A stretch of 64,000 bases of DNA from Moritella viscosa (GCA_000953735.1 LN554852.1:1747846-1811845); one strand, 5' to 3'. Numbered from the stretch's first letter, positions 34,325-42,888 are shown. Numbers and translations: made by a program. Notes: generated by a model from the letters alone, not told the origin.

Positions 34325-35213
34325 GCGTAGCTTTTTCAAGCTTATCTATTTTAATCTTGTTTGATGCATGAAAACCACGTCTATATAATGCACTTAATTG
34401 CGTTACTTCAGTTGCTGTATAATGTGGGTGAGGCTTTGATGCTAGCGCTAGAACAATATCAACAGCGGCAAGTGGCGGTAAACTTGGATCAGTTATAATG
34501 GTGAAATCGTCTGGTACGGTGGATGCAACCATTGTACCAATCCCGGTACCATTTTTAATGATGGCTTTGATAGCGGTGGCACTGGGTGAAATACAAACGA
34601 TGCTGTATTTACGGTTAATTTTATCAAGACCATCGACAGCTGCAGAATGTACTTTGCAATTTTCTTCGAAGAGAATGAGTGGTAATGTTGGCCGAGTCAG
34701 TAATTCCTTATGCCCGTAATATACCCATACCGCTTTATCATGTTGTAATAAGTAACCTTCTTGGCTTTCTGGTGCTCGCGTAATAATCGCTAAGTCGACC
34801 TCGCCATTATCTAGCATAATGCGTAACTTCACCGTGTTGTCGCAATGTATACGAAATTTTTGATTCGGCGTTTTTTCTTGTATTAATTGCATGATTTCCG
34901 GTAAAACACTTACGACGTAATCATCTGGACAACCTATTATAATCGGACGATTATTCTTAACTGTCGCGAATTCGGTAAGCACATCATCGTGTAATGCTAA
35001 AATTCTCCGAGCGTAACTTACCAGTACTTGACCTTCGGTTGTGAGAGATAAGTTCCGACCTTTTTTGATAAATAAACGCTGATTTGCTTCTTGCTCTAGC
35101 TTTTTCATTTGCATGCTGATCGCACTTTGAGTTCGACAAACTTGCTTTGCTGCCCGTGTAAAGCTGCCAGTATCAACAAATGCTATAAAGCTACGTAGTG
35201 CATCAATGTCCAT
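34308..35213 (-). CDS. LysR-family transcriptional regulator
   Basis: The 301-residue protein has the LysR N-terminal helix-turn-helix ([10 protein letters not shown], then [12 protein letters not shown]) and a periplasmic-binding-like effector domain. Its 3' end overlaps the convergent histidine kinase gene by 17 bp. The small exported-peptide gene lies divergently 119 bp away and, following the usual LysR arrangement, could be its target. The effector ligand is unknown. Confidence 0.88.
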   Translation of the reverse strand: MDIDALRSFIAFVDTGSFTRAAKQVCRTQSAISMQMKKLEQEANQRLFIKKGRNLSLTTEGQVLVSYARRILALHDDVLTEFATVKNNRPIIIGCPDDYVVSVLPEIMQLIQEKTPNQKFRIHCDNTVKLRIMLDNGEVDLAIITRAPESQEGYLLQHDKAVWVYYGHKELLTRPTLPLILFEENCKVHSAAVDGLDKINRKYSIVCISPSATAIKAIIKNGTGIGTMVASTVPDDFTIITDPSLPPLAAVDIVLALASKPHPHYTATEVTQLSALYRRGFHASNKIKIDKLEKATLNCIC

Positions 35214-35331
35214 TGACTAAATCCTTTTTATACATCAATAAATCAAATATGTGCTATCAAATCTATGCGTTTGTTTTAACTTAATCAAGTGATTACAGTA
35301 ATAAATATCAAATTAAATAAGGGAATATAAA

Positions 35332-35493
35332 ATGAAAAAACTATTAGTATTGTTGATGTTTTCTTTTTCAAGTATCGGTGGGTTGATGTTTTTACAGCAA
35401 GGTGAGGCTGGTCAAAAAGAATTAGGGAATAGAGAAATAAGCACTATGTCGATTGAAGATGCTAATAATATATGCGATTGCCGCCAGCTATAA
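35332..35493 (+). CDS. 53-residue exported peptide with Cys-x-Cys end
   Basis: ATG at 35332 follows AAGGGA at good spacing. The product has a signal-like Met-Lys-Lys, a hydrophobic core of about 18 residues and Gly-Glu-Ala-Gly-Gln near a possible cleavage site. The short polar tail ends Cys-Asp-Cys-Arg-Gln-Leu. It is too short for common family calls. Divergent from a LysR gene, it may be a regulated secreted peptide; cysteine spacing suggests metal binding or a disulphide. Confidence 0.55.
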   Translation: MKKLLVLLMFSFSSIGGLMFLQQGEAGQKELGNREISTMSIEDANNICDCRQL

Positions 35494-35552
35494 AAATACC
35501 GCAGACTGGCTGCGGCATTACACGTTTAGGTTTAGTTAAATTGAATTAAACG

Positions 35553-37520
35553 TTATTTTTTATTTTGTAAATCTAGGCTGTATACGGCAAAACCAAGTTT
35601 ATCATCTTTAATGTATTGCATTGGGTATTGGCCTTTGTCCTTGATGAACTGTGCAGCTTTGTTACCTGGTGCTGTTTCAAAAGTAATGGTTAGCTTCTTG
35701 TTGCTTTGTAATGGTGTGAAGTGCCAGTTGTTATCTGCACTTGGTGTTACTTGGCCTTGTTCTTTACTAACGCGGCTAATGTAATCTGCAAGTACAGTAC
35801 GGTTTTCATCAGGTGATGCAAATGCAACAAATGCTTCGCCTGTACCCGCGAATTTACCACTGTAAGCGCGGTAGTTATTGGTTGCTACGATGAAAGGTTG
35901 GAGAGGGTTAACGGGCTTTCCTTCGAACGTTAAGTCGGTAATACGATTTGAGTTAGGGTTGATGATCTTACATTCACCGTTATAACGTGCTGGCTGCGAT
36001 AAGTCGATGCTGTATTTCACACCGTCAATCACATCATAGTTATAAGTTCGGAAACCTTCCCAGTTAATTAACCCTTGTGGAGCCGTACTGTTTAGATTGA
36101 TTTGATTGAATTGACCTGCTGAGCATTCCAACCATTCTTTCACTTCTTTACCTGTTACTTTCATGGCAACGAGGGTATTCGGGTAAAGATAAAGATCCGC
36201 TGCGTTACGGAATGTTAACTGACCAGATTCAACTTCAGTAAAGTTCGCTGGGTCGTTACCACGGCCACCGGCTTTAAACGGTGCAGCTGCAGAAAGTACA
36301 GGGATGCCTTCTAAATCAGGGTCACCTTGAATAAAGCGTTTTACGTAATCTTGTTGTGCAAGGTTAACGATTTGGATTGTTGGATCGTCTTGTACTAGTG
36401 CGAGGAAGCTGTACATCACGTCATTTGCTTTACCAATAGGTTGGTTAACAAAATTACGTGTTGCTTTGTGATCAGCTTGTACTGCTGCAACCATTTTTTC
36501 ATCGGCGGCTACTAATGATTTTTTCGTTAATTTATCAAAGATAGGACGAGCTTCTGTTTGTGCACTCGTTACTTTCCAAGTATCACCTTGTTTGTCTAAT
36601 ACCAAATCCATGATACCTACGTGATCGCCCCAACGACCAGGCATAACAGCAGGTATACCGTTGATAGTCCCTTTTTTGATATCGACACCTGGTATTTTAG
36701 CAAAGGTTTTACTTGGGAATACTGCGTGTGAATGACCAAATGCAATCGCATCAATACCCGGTACTTGTGTTAGATAGTAGACTGAGTTTTCAGCCATTAC
36801 TTTATATGGGTCAGCTGATACGCCTGAATGCGGGATCGCCAGAATAATGTCTGCGCCTTCCGCTTTCATTTGTGGTATAAATCTTTCGGCGGTTTGTTTA
36901 ATGTCTAACGCTTCAACTTTACCTTCTAGGTTTTTCTTGTCCCAGATTAAGATTTGTGGTGGTACAAAACCGATATAACCAATCTTAACTTGGTGTTCTA
37001 CGCCATCTGTATCTTTAAACGTGTTTGTTTTGATAATGTAGGGGGTGAACATGTTTTTACCGGTTTTAAGGTCGATAACGTTCGCATTAATATAGGGGAA
37101 ATTCGCGTCATTCGTCGCTTCTTTTAAGAACTCTAACCCGTAGTTAAATTCATGATTACCTAAATTACCTACTTCATAATCGAGTTGGTTCATTGCTTTA
37201 TAAACAGGGTGTATATCGCCGGGTTTAAGACCTTTAGCTGCCATGTAGTCGCCCATTGGACTACCTTGCAATAAATCACCATTATCAACCAGTACACTAT
37301 TGGTTACTTCAGCGCGGGCTTCTTTTACTAATGTGGCTGTACGTACAAGGCCTGTTTTCTTTGTCGGCTTGTTCTTGTAATAGTCATAGTCCATGACATT
37401 AGTGTGAATATCCGTCGTTTCTAGAATACGTAATTTGATGGTGTCAGCATAAGTAGGACCGGCCATGGTAAGCAGACCTCCGAGTACTGCAATAGCCACA
37501 GGTTTGATAGATAATGACAT
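35553..37520 (-). CDS. cpdB: 2',3'-cyclic-nucleotide 2'-phosphodiesterase/3'-nucleotidase
   Basis: The 655-residue secreted protein has a signal peptide ending Thr-Tyr-Ala. A metallophosphatase domain (Glu-Thr-Thr-Asp-Ile-His, Asp-Asn-Gly-Asp-Leu-Leu-Gln-Gly, Gly-Asn-His-Glu-Phe, and Gly-His-Ser-His) is followed by a 5'-nucleotidase C-terminal domain. This order and length match CpdB, which degrades 2',3'-cyclic nucleotides and 3'-nucleotides in the periplasm for nucleoside and phosphate scavenging. The ATG at 37520 has GGAGA correctly spaced; the longer in-frame TTG at 37532 lies inside that site and is rejected. Confidence 0.93.
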   Translation of the reverse strand: MSLSIKPVAIAVLGGLLTMAGPTYADTIKLRILETTDIHTNVMDYDYYKNKPTKKTGLVRTATLVKEARAEVTNSVLVDNGDLLQGSPMGDYMAAKGLKPGDIHPVYKAMNQLDYEVGNLGNHEFNYGLEFLKEATNDANFPYINANVIDLKTGKNMFTPYIIKTNTFKDTDGVEHQVKIGYIGFVPPQILIWDKKNLEGKVEALDIKQTAERFIPQMKAEGADIILAIPHSGVSADPYKVMAENSVYYLTQVPGIDAIAFGHSHAVFPSKTFAKIPGVDIKKGTINGIPAVMPGRWGDHVGIMDLVLDKQGDTWKVTSAQTEARPIFDKLTKKSLVAADEKMVAAVQADHKATRNFVNQPIGKANDVMYSFLALVQDDPTIQIVNLAQQDYVKRFIQGDPDLEGIPVLSAAAPFKAGGRGNDPANFTEVESGQLTFRNAADLYLYPNTLVAMKVTGKEVKEWLECSAGQFNQINLNSTAPQGLINWEGFRTYNYDVIDGVKYSIDLSQPARYNGECKIINPNSNRITDLTFEGKPVNPLQPFIVATNNYRAYSGKFAGTGEAFVAFASPDENRTVLADYISRVSKEQGQVTPSADNNWHFTPLQSNKKLTITFETAPGNKAAQFIKDKGQYPMQYIKDDKLGFAVYSLDLQNKK

Positions 37521-37695
37521 TGTTTTCTCCAAATTAATAAGAAGTAGGTAGGAATAGATACAGAAAACGCCAAGGTAGCATAAATATACTGAGCTTGGCG
37601 TTTTAATGTTGTTAATCGCTTATTTTATCCATTTTTTTATTTATTACGTTTAATTTTTTATCAACGAGTAGGGGATGAAACTGATTCGGTTGTCT

Positions 37696-38085
37696 TTATT
37701 TTTGCTTGAATTCACGATCCATTTTGAATGAAAAAGAAATAATATAATTTTCCATTTTCTGTAGACCTTGATCAATATCATCGAGTTCTGCGGTAATATT
37801 CTCCAGCAATTTTTCTGCAGTATGACCTTGTTGCCATGGTTTTGTTTTCATTGAATGGTTGGCATAAATGCTTCGTTGTTGTTGCTTTTCAATCGGCATT
37901 TTGTCGAGCAGTAAACAGGCAATGATATAAATAAGAATGGCAAGAAAGAAACCCGTGAATAAAAATAAGGATACGAACAGTAATCGCACAAGCCAAACTT
38001 CAGCCCCGAAGGACGCTGCTAAGCCTGCGCACACACCACCTAGCTTGCCATTTTCGGTGTCTCGATATAGGGGTTTAGCGTTCAT
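37696..38085 (-). CDS. pspC: Phage-shock protein C-like membrane protein
   Basis: Residues 6-60 form a PspC domain (Gly-Lys-Leu-Gly-Gly-Val-Cys-Ala-Gly-Leu-Ala then a membrane helix with Val-Arg-Leu-Leu-Phe). A C-terminal coiled coil follows. The start at 38085 overlaps the pspB stop (ATGA), with GGAGAG upstream, so I choose it over the in-frame start at 38097. PspC senses inner-membrane stress and with PspB frees PspF from PspA. pspA is not adjacent here. Confidence 0.9.
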   Translation of the reverse strand: MNAKPLYRDTENGKLGGVCAGLAASFGAEVWLVRLLFVSLFLFTGFFLAILIYIIACLLLDKMPIEKQQQRSIYANHSMKTKPWQQGHTAEKLLENITAELDDIDQGLQKMENYIISFSFKMDREFKQK

Positions 38086-38303
38086 CGGTCTCTCCATTTA
38101 GGTGATTCTTCATCTAAAATTTGTTCTAACGAGATAACACGATCTTGTAATTGTTCGGTACGGCTAATCAATGTCTGTAACTTGTCTTTGTCTTTCTTTG
38201 ATAACCCTTGATTGCTTTGGCGTTTACTACGATAGGCTAAAATTAGCCACAGAGGTGCGACGAAAACTAAAAATACGGTGAGTGGTACTTGAATAAAATC
38301 CAT
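38082..38303 (-). CDS. pspB: Phage-shock protein B-like membrane protein
   Basis: The 73-residue protein has one N-terminal membrane helix (about residues 5-23) and a basic, then coiled-coil tail ending Leu-Glu-Gln-Ile-Leu-Asp, with Ser-Pro-Lys-Trp-Arg just before the end, as in PspB. It is translationally coupled to pspC. It partners PspC in signalling of inner-membrane damage to the Psp response. Confidence 0.88.
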   Translation of the reverse strand: MDFIQVPLTVFLVFVAPLWLILAYRSKRQSNQGLSKKDKDKLQTLISRTEQLQDRVISLEQILDEESPKWRDR

Positions 38304-38446
38304 GGAGATTCCTTATTGATATAATCGCACAACTTATTATGGTTTATTACTGTATTTTATACACATATAGCTTGTTTGTATTGTTAAAACCCGCAGAAAT
38401 TACATTTTCTTACTCGACGGACTCTGTCTTCATTATGCTTAAAACT

Positions 38447-38475
38447 AAAACGCACCTTAATGAAGGTGCGTTTTT
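38447..38475 (-). terminator. Terminator of the first DUF413 gene
   Basis: AAAACGCACCTT and AAGGTGCGTTTT form a 12-bp perfect stem with T runs on both strands, 23 bp after the DUF413 stop. Confidence 0.85.
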
Positions 38476-38497
38476 AAATATGCGATTTGAAGGCTGA

Positions 38498-38875
38498 TTA
38501 TGAATCCAAATCTAACTCGTCATAAGTGCTATCAATGTCTTCTATTGTCGATATTTCATCAACAAAGTAATCACGACTGGGTTGTTTTGAACTGCGTTTA
38601 TGTGTCGTATTACGTAATGAATGAGGATGAGTAATTTTATGATTATACTTTCGCCAGCATCTCGCAAAGTCAGAGGTTAACTCAAATTCACCATCAAGCT
38701 CTGCAAGGAAAAAGTGTTCGTCAGCAGTGGCTGGCAAAAGATCACCTTCTTGTAGCCGCAGCATTGTTAAACCGTAATTTTCTAAAAGTTTTGATTCATC
38801 TAAATTAAACGCATTTTGTTGTTGAAAACCAAGTGGAAAATGCACTTCATCTAAAAATATACCCATGCTTCTCAT
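38498..38875 (-). CDS. DUF413 (MaoP/YifE-like) protein, copy 1
   Basis: The 125-residue protein has the DUF413 pattern: Phe-Leu-Asp-Glu-Val-His-Phe-Pro-Leu-Gly-Phe at the start, Leu-Leu-Glu-Asn-Tyr-Gly, Asp-Gly-Glu-Phe-Glu-Leu-Thr-Ser, and Cys-Trp-Arg-Lys-Tyr. MaoP of E. coli, in this family, helps organise the Ori macrodomain of the chromosome. The tail is acidic and variable. It has a close paralogue at 42078-42455. Each copy lies divergent from a small Lys/Arg-rich gene, so the arrangement is duplicated. AAAGG about 8 bases before the ATG supports the start. Confidence 0.8.
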   Translation of the reverse strand: MRSMGIFLDEVHFPLGFQQQNAFNLDESKLLENYGLTMLRLQEGDLLPATADEHFFLAELDGEFELTSDFARCWRKYNHKITHPHSLRNTTHKRSSKQPSRDYFVDEISTIEDIDSTYDELDLDS

Positions 38876-39119
38876 ATCGATTACCTTTCGTTAAATTAAC
38901 CGTGTAACAACAATCATTGGCAGTATTTATGGCTGCATTACAATCTTAGTGTTGTCACAGCAATGTCATATTCAATCTTTATAATTTTAATTACAGACTT
39001 AGTTGGTCTCTAAACTAACGGCAGATGTTGACAGTTTAATGACAATAATAATTTTTTTGTAATCAAACGTCACAATTTTACTTTTACATTATTAATGAAA
39101 GAAATAAGCAGGAATGAAC

Positions 39120-39311
39120 ATGGCTAAATTAGACCAGAAGTTTAAAAAGAAATCAGCGCAGCATTTTGATGATGACGATATTATGCTATCAGATCGTAAG
39201 GCGCATAAACGTACACGACGTGATAATCGTCAAAAAGAGGATTTGTATGCGCTGATGGACAACACTTATGTGTATGAGAGTTCGTCATACGAAAACAGTA
39301 TGCAATTTTAA
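39120..39311 (+). CDS. Small basic protein paired with DUF413, copy 1
   Basis: ATG at 39120 is preferred over 39114 because AGGA at 39110-39113 then has proper spacing and because the start matches the paralogue. The 63-residue protein opens Met-Ala-Lys-Leu-Asp-Gln-Lys-Phe-Lys-Lys-Lys, has an Asp run, then an Arg/Lys-rich region (Lys-Arg-Thr-Arg-Arg-Asp-Asn-Arg). It resembles the 51-residue protein at 42641-42796 in its first 11 residues and in the basic block. The function is unknown; nucleic-acid binding is plausible from charge. Confidence 0.7.
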   Translation: MAKLDQKFKKKSAQHFDDDDIMLSDRKAHKRTRRDNRQKEDLYALMDNTYVYESSSYENSMQF

Positions 39312-39413
39312 TCAAGGCAATATTAGAAAGGAAAATTAAAGTAATAAATTAAATTTTTACTTCTTATATTTCAACCTATTACCGTTTCACGTTTAATTGT
39401 TTTAAGTTTTTCA

Positions 39414-39442
39414 CTTGAAAACAAATACTGTCATCCACATCT
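39414..39442 (+). promoter_or_regulatory. Sigma-32 (RpoH)-like promoter for ibpA
   Basis: CTTGAAA at 39414-39420 and CCACATCT at 39435-39442 are 14 bp apart, near the heat-shock consensus CTTGAA and CCCCATNT. Transcription from about 39450 would give a roughly 155-nt leader with a thermometer hairpin. Confidence 0.6.
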
Positions 39443-39580
39443 ATTAATTAGGCGCTTACGAGGCCTAACGTAAAGTAAACAGCAACTGCCTAACGGAGTA
39501 TGTTGTTACTTATTACATATAAATCTGAATAAAATATATCATGACTAGGCGCAAACTAATTTGGCTTGGTGGCTATGATA

Positions 39581-39601
39581 ATATTGCTCAATGGAGAATA
39601 T
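39581..39601 (+). promoter_or_regulatory. ROSE-like RNA thermometer before ibpA
   Basis: ATATT-G-CTC pairs with GAG-AATAT around an AATG loop, with the G at 39586 bulged. This fits the ROSE UUGCU-type anti-Shine-Dalgarno element. The GGAGAA ribosome-binding site is buried in the stem; heat would open it. A further inverted repeat TTAGGC/GCCTAA at 39448-39468 sits earlier in the leader. Confidence 0.65.
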
Positions 39602-39605
39602 AATT

Positions 39606-40058
39606 ATGCGTACTTTTGACTTTACTCCTCTATACCGCAGTGCAATTGGTTTTGAACGTTTAGCAGCACTTGCTGAAACGGCTGCATCAAATCGCCAATC
39701 TGGTAATAACTTTCCTCCGTATAATATCGAACAAATTGATGATAACAACTACCGAATTACGATGGCTGTTGCAGGTTTTGACGAAGCGGAAATTGATATC
39801 TCAACCCAAAATAATGAATTATTAGTAAAAGGGACGAAAGAATCGGTGGTGAAAGAAGACGAACAACGAACTTTCTTACACCGCGGTATTGCAGAGCGTA
39901 ACTTTGAACGTAAGTTCGAGCTTGCTGATCATGTTTTTGTCAACGGGGCAGACATGAAAAATGGCTTGTTGTATATCGATTTAGAACGCCAGCTACCAGA
40001 TGCAATGAAACCACGTAAAATTGCCATTAACGGGGCTAAAACCTTATCTGCAGAATAA
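39606..40058 (+). CDS. ibpA: Small heat-shock protein IbpA
   Basis: The 150-residue protein has the IbpA opening Phe-Asp-Phe-Thr-Pro-Leu-Tyr-Arg-Ser-Ala-Ile-Gly-Phe-Glu-Arg, and an alpha-crystallin domain with Tyr-Asn-Ile-Glu-Gln-Ile, Val-Ala-Gly-Phe and Phe-Leu-His-Arg-Gly-Ile-Ala. It also has the C-terminal Lys-Pro-Arg-Lys-Ile-Ala-Ile. It binds unfolding proteins as oligomers in the cytoplasm. The ATG at 39606 follows GGAG with 9-nt spacing. A heat-shock promoter and ROSE-like hairpin precede it, so control is at both transcription and translation. Confidence 0.94.
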   Translation: MRTFDFTPLYRSAIGFERLAALAETAASNRQSGNNFPPYNIEQIDDNNYRITMAVAGFDEAEIDISTQNNELLVKGTKESVVKEDEQRTFLHRGIAERNFERKFELADHVFVNGADMKNGLLYIDLERQLPDAMKPRKIAINGAKTLSAE

Positions 40059-40148
40059 CATTGTAAACACTGTTTATAGATTAACAGTGCCATTAACCCT
40101 ATAAATTATATTCGGCTTAGTGGGAATAATTTCACTAAGCTCGTTCCC

Positions 40149-40199
40149 CCCAAGTACCTGAAGGCCTTGGGTATATAAGTGCTGCTCAGCAGGCTTATA
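40149..40199 (+). promoter_or_regulatory. Two stacked hairpins in the leader of the second small heat-shock gene
   Basis: CCCAAG/CTTGGG (40149-40171) and TATAAG/CTTATA (40174-40199, with an inner CTGCT/AGCAG) precede the thermometer stem. ROSE leaders typically have such supporting hairpins. Confidence 0.5.
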
Positions 40200-40203
40200 G
40201 CTA

Positions 40204-40225
40204 TCTATTGTTTGAGGAAAATAGA
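40204..40225 (+). promoter_or_regulatory. ROSE-like RNA thermometer before the second small heat-shock gene
   Basis: TCTATT pairs with AATAGA, G40210 is bulged, then TTT pairs with AAG (last pair a G-U wobble), hiding the GAGGAAA ribosome-binding site. It repeats the layout of the ibpA hairpin with different bases. Confidence 0.55.
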
Positions 40226-40226
40226 G

Positions 40227-40760
40227 ATGACTACAACGACTACATTTGATTTCGCCCCCCTATATCGCCATGCTGTTGGTTTTGATCGTTTTGCTAATAT
40301 GGCGCAAAAATTAGTTGAACAGCAATTAGCATCGCAGCGTATGTTGGATACGTGCAAGGCTAAAAAATCGATGGATAAAAACAAAAAAGTTAACAGTGGG
40401 CAAGCAAAAAACCAAGCGGTTAAAACACTGGTTGATACGAACTATCCACGTTATAACATTACTCACATTGGTGAGTTAGATTATCAAATCACACTGGCGC
40501 TAGCTGGTTTCTCACTCGAAGAGATCGATATTACTGTGACGGCTGATGAGTTGGTTGTTACCGGTAAAAAGCAGCCAGTAGAAGCCACATCGACATTGTT
40601 ACACCAAGGTATTAATCAAGCAGATTTTAGCCGTAAATTTGCACTCGCCGACCATGTGCATGTATTGGGTGCTGAGATGGCGCAAGGATTACTGACGATT
40701 AATCTACAACGTCAGGTGCCAGAAGCATTGCAACCCCGTAAAGTCGCTATCGGTAGTTAA
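40227..40760 (+). CDS. Second IbpA/B-like small heat-shock protein with extended linker
   Basis: ATG at 40227 begins Thr-Thr-Thr-Thr-Thr-Phe-Asp-Phe-Ala-Pro-Leu-Tyr-Arg-His-Ala-Val-Gly, like the preceding gene. A Lys/Gln-rich insert of about 25 residues (positions 45-70) separates the N-terminus from the alpha-crystallin domain, absent in ibpA. The domain has Tyr-Asn-Ile-Thr-His-Ile, Leu-Ala-Gly-Phe, and Gln-Pro-Arg-Lys-Val-Ala-Ile at the end. The 177-residue length is long for the family. Tandem with ibpA, it probably arose by duplication. The gene has its own thermometer leader. Confidence 0.9.
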   Translation: MTTTTTFDFAPLYRHAVGFDRFANMAQKLVEQQLASQRMLDTCKAKKSMDKNKKVNSGQAKNQAVKTLVDTNYPRYNITHIGELDYQITLALAGFSLEEIDITVTADELVVTGKKQPVEATSTLLHQGINQADFSRKFALADHVHVLGAEMAQGLLTINLQRQVPEALQPRKVAIGS

Positions 40761-40789
40761 AATATCATAATAAGTGTTTTTTATTGTCC

Positions 40790-40817
40790 AAAGCGCATCA
40801 ATATTGATGCGCTTTTT
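40790..40817 (+). terminator. Terminator of the small heat-shock genes
   Basis: AAAGCGCATCAAT and ATTGATGCGCTTT form a perfect palindromic stem followed by TTTTT. Clear rho-independent terminator. Confidence 0.9.
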
Positions 40818-40934
40818 TGTTATTTTATTTTACACATAGAGTAATTTTATTTATCTTCACGATAAAAATAACTCATTTGCTAAACCTTGACCCAAAGCGT
40901 TTAATCGCATTATTTCGCAACTAAAAGGGGATAG

Positions 40935-41966
40935 GTGGAAGTGACATCTTATCAGCGATTACGTCATAATTTAAATCTTTGGTTTTGTTCAATTAAAGTA
41001 TTGCGGCCATATCGGCCGCAATCAACTCCCGGTGCTGTTTTGCTTGGTATTGCGGCTGATGGGCGATTCCCGAGTAATGTGGTTGTTTCGGATAAAAATG
41101 GTATCAATGTGTTATCAAAACCTGGTGGGTTAGAAAGTATTGCTAGAAGTGTCATGTATGCAGCATTCACCAAAACCAATATTCGGGTTTATAACGCAGG
41201 AATGCTTGATGATATAGATGGGTTTGATGATTTAGATATTGAGGATATTCAATTAGAGCAATATCTAAAGGTGCTGCTGTATTTAATGGCTGGTCATTTT
41301 CCTATTACGGTTGGTAGTAGCGATTTTATTTCAATTGCGAGCTACCAAGCACTCTCAGCACACTTATACCAGCAGCAATACCATCAACATAATAAATGGT
41401 ACGGCTGTGAGTACGATGCTGGCAATAATAAAATTGGCATCATTAATTTTGATCCAAATTTTGAATTAAGATTAACGCCGTCACCCAAGTTAGACTCTGG
41501 ATTTAATGCTGTTAATCAGTATTGTTTAGAAACATTTAAAATTTTTAATTATTTAGGATTAGGCATTTGTAAAAGAACAAACTCACTCGATACATTTGAA
41601 TATGCAAAGCAGCTTGGCTGTGATTGGCTGATTGATAAGCATATGAGTGCGCAACATTATGACTTAATTGCTGAAGTATTAGCGTGCTTTATTGAGCAAG
41701 TTGATCATATCCACTTAAGCATTGATTTAGCTGTTATTTATCATCAAGCGTTGCTGACAGAAAATGACAGTAGGCATGCAAGTCAAATACAGGGGATCAC
41801 GATAGAGGTACTTAGGTTTGCACTATCGATTATTGCGCGTAGTGGAAAATTGAAGATACTTGATATAGTGACATTGAACCCTGATTTGGAACACAATGAT
41901 AAAACAACGAGTTATGTATCGTCAATTATATGTACAGTATTAGAAAACCTAAAAGTATCCAGTTAA
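40935..41966 (+). CDS. HutG/arginase-family protein with degenerate metal site
   Basis: The 343-residue protein aligns by pattern with formimidoylglutamase HutG. Gly-Gly-Gly-His becomes Val-Gly-Ser-Ser-Asp (126-130) and Asp-Ala-His-Phe-Asp becomes Asp-Pro-Asn-Phe-Glu (173-177). Pro-Ser-x-x-x-x-Ser-Gly at 182-189 is kept, and Ser-Ile-Asp-Leu-Asp becomes Ser-Ile-Asp-Leu-Ala (262-266). At least three of six manganese ligands are changed, so normal ureohydrolase chemistry is unlikely. No hut genes are near. The start is GTG 40935 or GTG 40941; AAAGGGG is nearer ideal spacing for the second. It follows the heat-shock genes after a terminator. Confidence 0.72.
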   Translation: MEVTSYQRLRHNLNLWFCSIKVLRPYRPQSTPGAVLLGIAADGRFPSNVVVSDKNGINVLSKPGGLESIARSVMYAAFTKTNIRVYNAGMLDDIDGFDDLDIEDIQLEQYLKVLLYLMAGHFPITVGSSDFISIASYQALSAHLYQQQYHQHNKWYGCEYDAGNNKIGIINFDPNFELRLTPSPKLDSGFNAVNQYCLETFKIFNYLGLGICKRTNSLDTFEYAKQLGCDWLIDKHMSAQHYDLIAEVLACFIEQVDHIHLSIDLAVIYHQALLTENDSRHASQIQGITIEVLRFALSIIARSGKLKILDIVTLNPDLEHNDKTTSYVSSIICTVLENLKVSS

Positions 41967-42077
41967 TTAGGCGTTTTTTAAGAGCTTGACCATAAACCTG
42001 TTGTTATCGACGCTAGTTTACGGTTGAGCTCGTGAGGCTGAAATTACCAAGGAGGAAAGTCAAATCTTTCCGTATTC

Positions 42078-42455
42078 TTATAATTCGAATTCTAACTCTG
42101 TGTATCCGTCATCGTCATCGTCATCTGCTATCTTGATTAATTCCGGTTCGTCGTCACAAGAAGCTTTTCGTTTTAACTTTTGGCGGACACGGGCATTATT
42201 ATCAAGACGTGTGACTTTGCTGTTGTACTTACGCCAGCAGCGTGAAAATTCGGATGTTATTGGAAATTCACCATCTAACTCAGCCAAGAAATAATGCTCT
42301 GCAGCGGTGAGTGGCAGTAAACTACCTTCCTGTAACTTACTCATCGTTAATCCAAAATTTTCTAGTATTGTCACTTCTTTGGTGTCGAACATATCATCAG
42401 CAGTAAAACCAAAGGGAAAATGTAATTCATCCAAGAATACACCGATATTTCTCAT
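42078..42455 (-). CDS. DUF413 (MaoP/YifE-like) protein, copy 2
   Basis: Paralogue of the protein at 38498-38875, also 125 residues, with Phe-Leu-Asp-Glu-Leu-His-Phe-Pro-Phe-Gly-Phe, Leu-Glu-Asn-Phe-Gly-Leu-Thr-Met, and Phe-Ser-Arg-Cys-Trp-Arg-Lys-Tyr. The tails differ; this one ends in a long Asp run (Asp-Asp-Asp-Asp-Asp-Gly). GAGG 8 bases upstream supports the start. It is divergent from a small basic gene at 42641, as copy 1 is. Copy 1 and copy 2 bracket the heat-shock and HutG-like genes. Confidence 0.8.
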   Translation of the reverse strand: MRNIGVFLDELHFPFGFTADDMFDTKEVTILENFGLTMSKLQEGSLLPLTAAEHYFLAELDGEFPITSEFSRCWRKYNSKVTRLDNNARVRQKLKRKASCDDEPELIKIADDDDDDGYTELEFEL

Positions 42456-42640
42456 TTCATAGACCTCATCAATTTTTGCCGATAATCGTTTAGTTTTTAA
42501 TATTTGTACAACAAAAAAAATTGTTACTGAGGATGAATAAATTGATTTATATTTTTTACGATGACGGTGTAATATTTATATTAGGTGCTAGTCACCGATA
42601 CATTGATTAATATAAATTTTAGGGTGTGAAGGAATAGAAA

Positions 42641-42796
42641 GTGACTAAATTAGATCTTAAATTTAAAAAGAAGCCAGTATTTAGATTTGATGATGAAAAT
42701 GAATTAGGGATTCCCGTCCGTAAAGAGGCTCAGAGATCGCGTCGTGATATGCGTAGAAACAAGAAAGCGATTGACGATGAAAGTTATACTCATTAA
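42641..42796 (+). CDS. Small basic protein paired with DUF413, copy 2
   Basis: GTG at 42641 follows AAGGA. The 51-residue protein opens Val/Met-Thr-Lys-Leu-Asp-Leu-Lys-Phe-Lys-Lys-Lys. It then has Phe-Asp-Asp-Glu-Asn and an Arg-rich block (Arg-Ser-Arg-Arg-Asp-Met-Arg-Arg-Asn-Lys-Lys). It is clearly related to the 63-residue protein at 39120-39311 and keeps the same divergent position next to a DUF413 gene. Function unknown. Confidence 0.68.
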   Translation: MTKLDLKFKKKPVFRFDDENELGIPVRKEAQRSRRDMRRNKKAIDDESYTH

Positions 42797-42806
42797 TTGA
42801 GTCGGT

Positions 42807-42837
42807 AAATAGGCTTGTTTAACTAACAAGCCTATTT
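42807..42837 (+). terminator. Terminator after the second small basic gene
   Basis: AAATAGGCTTGTT and AACAAGCCTATTT form a 13-bp stem with a 5-nt loop; the T tract is short. Confidence 0.8.
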
Positions 42838-42888
42838 AAATATATCATGCCTTAAGTGGCCTTACTGAGGTGTGATGTTGGCGCTTTA

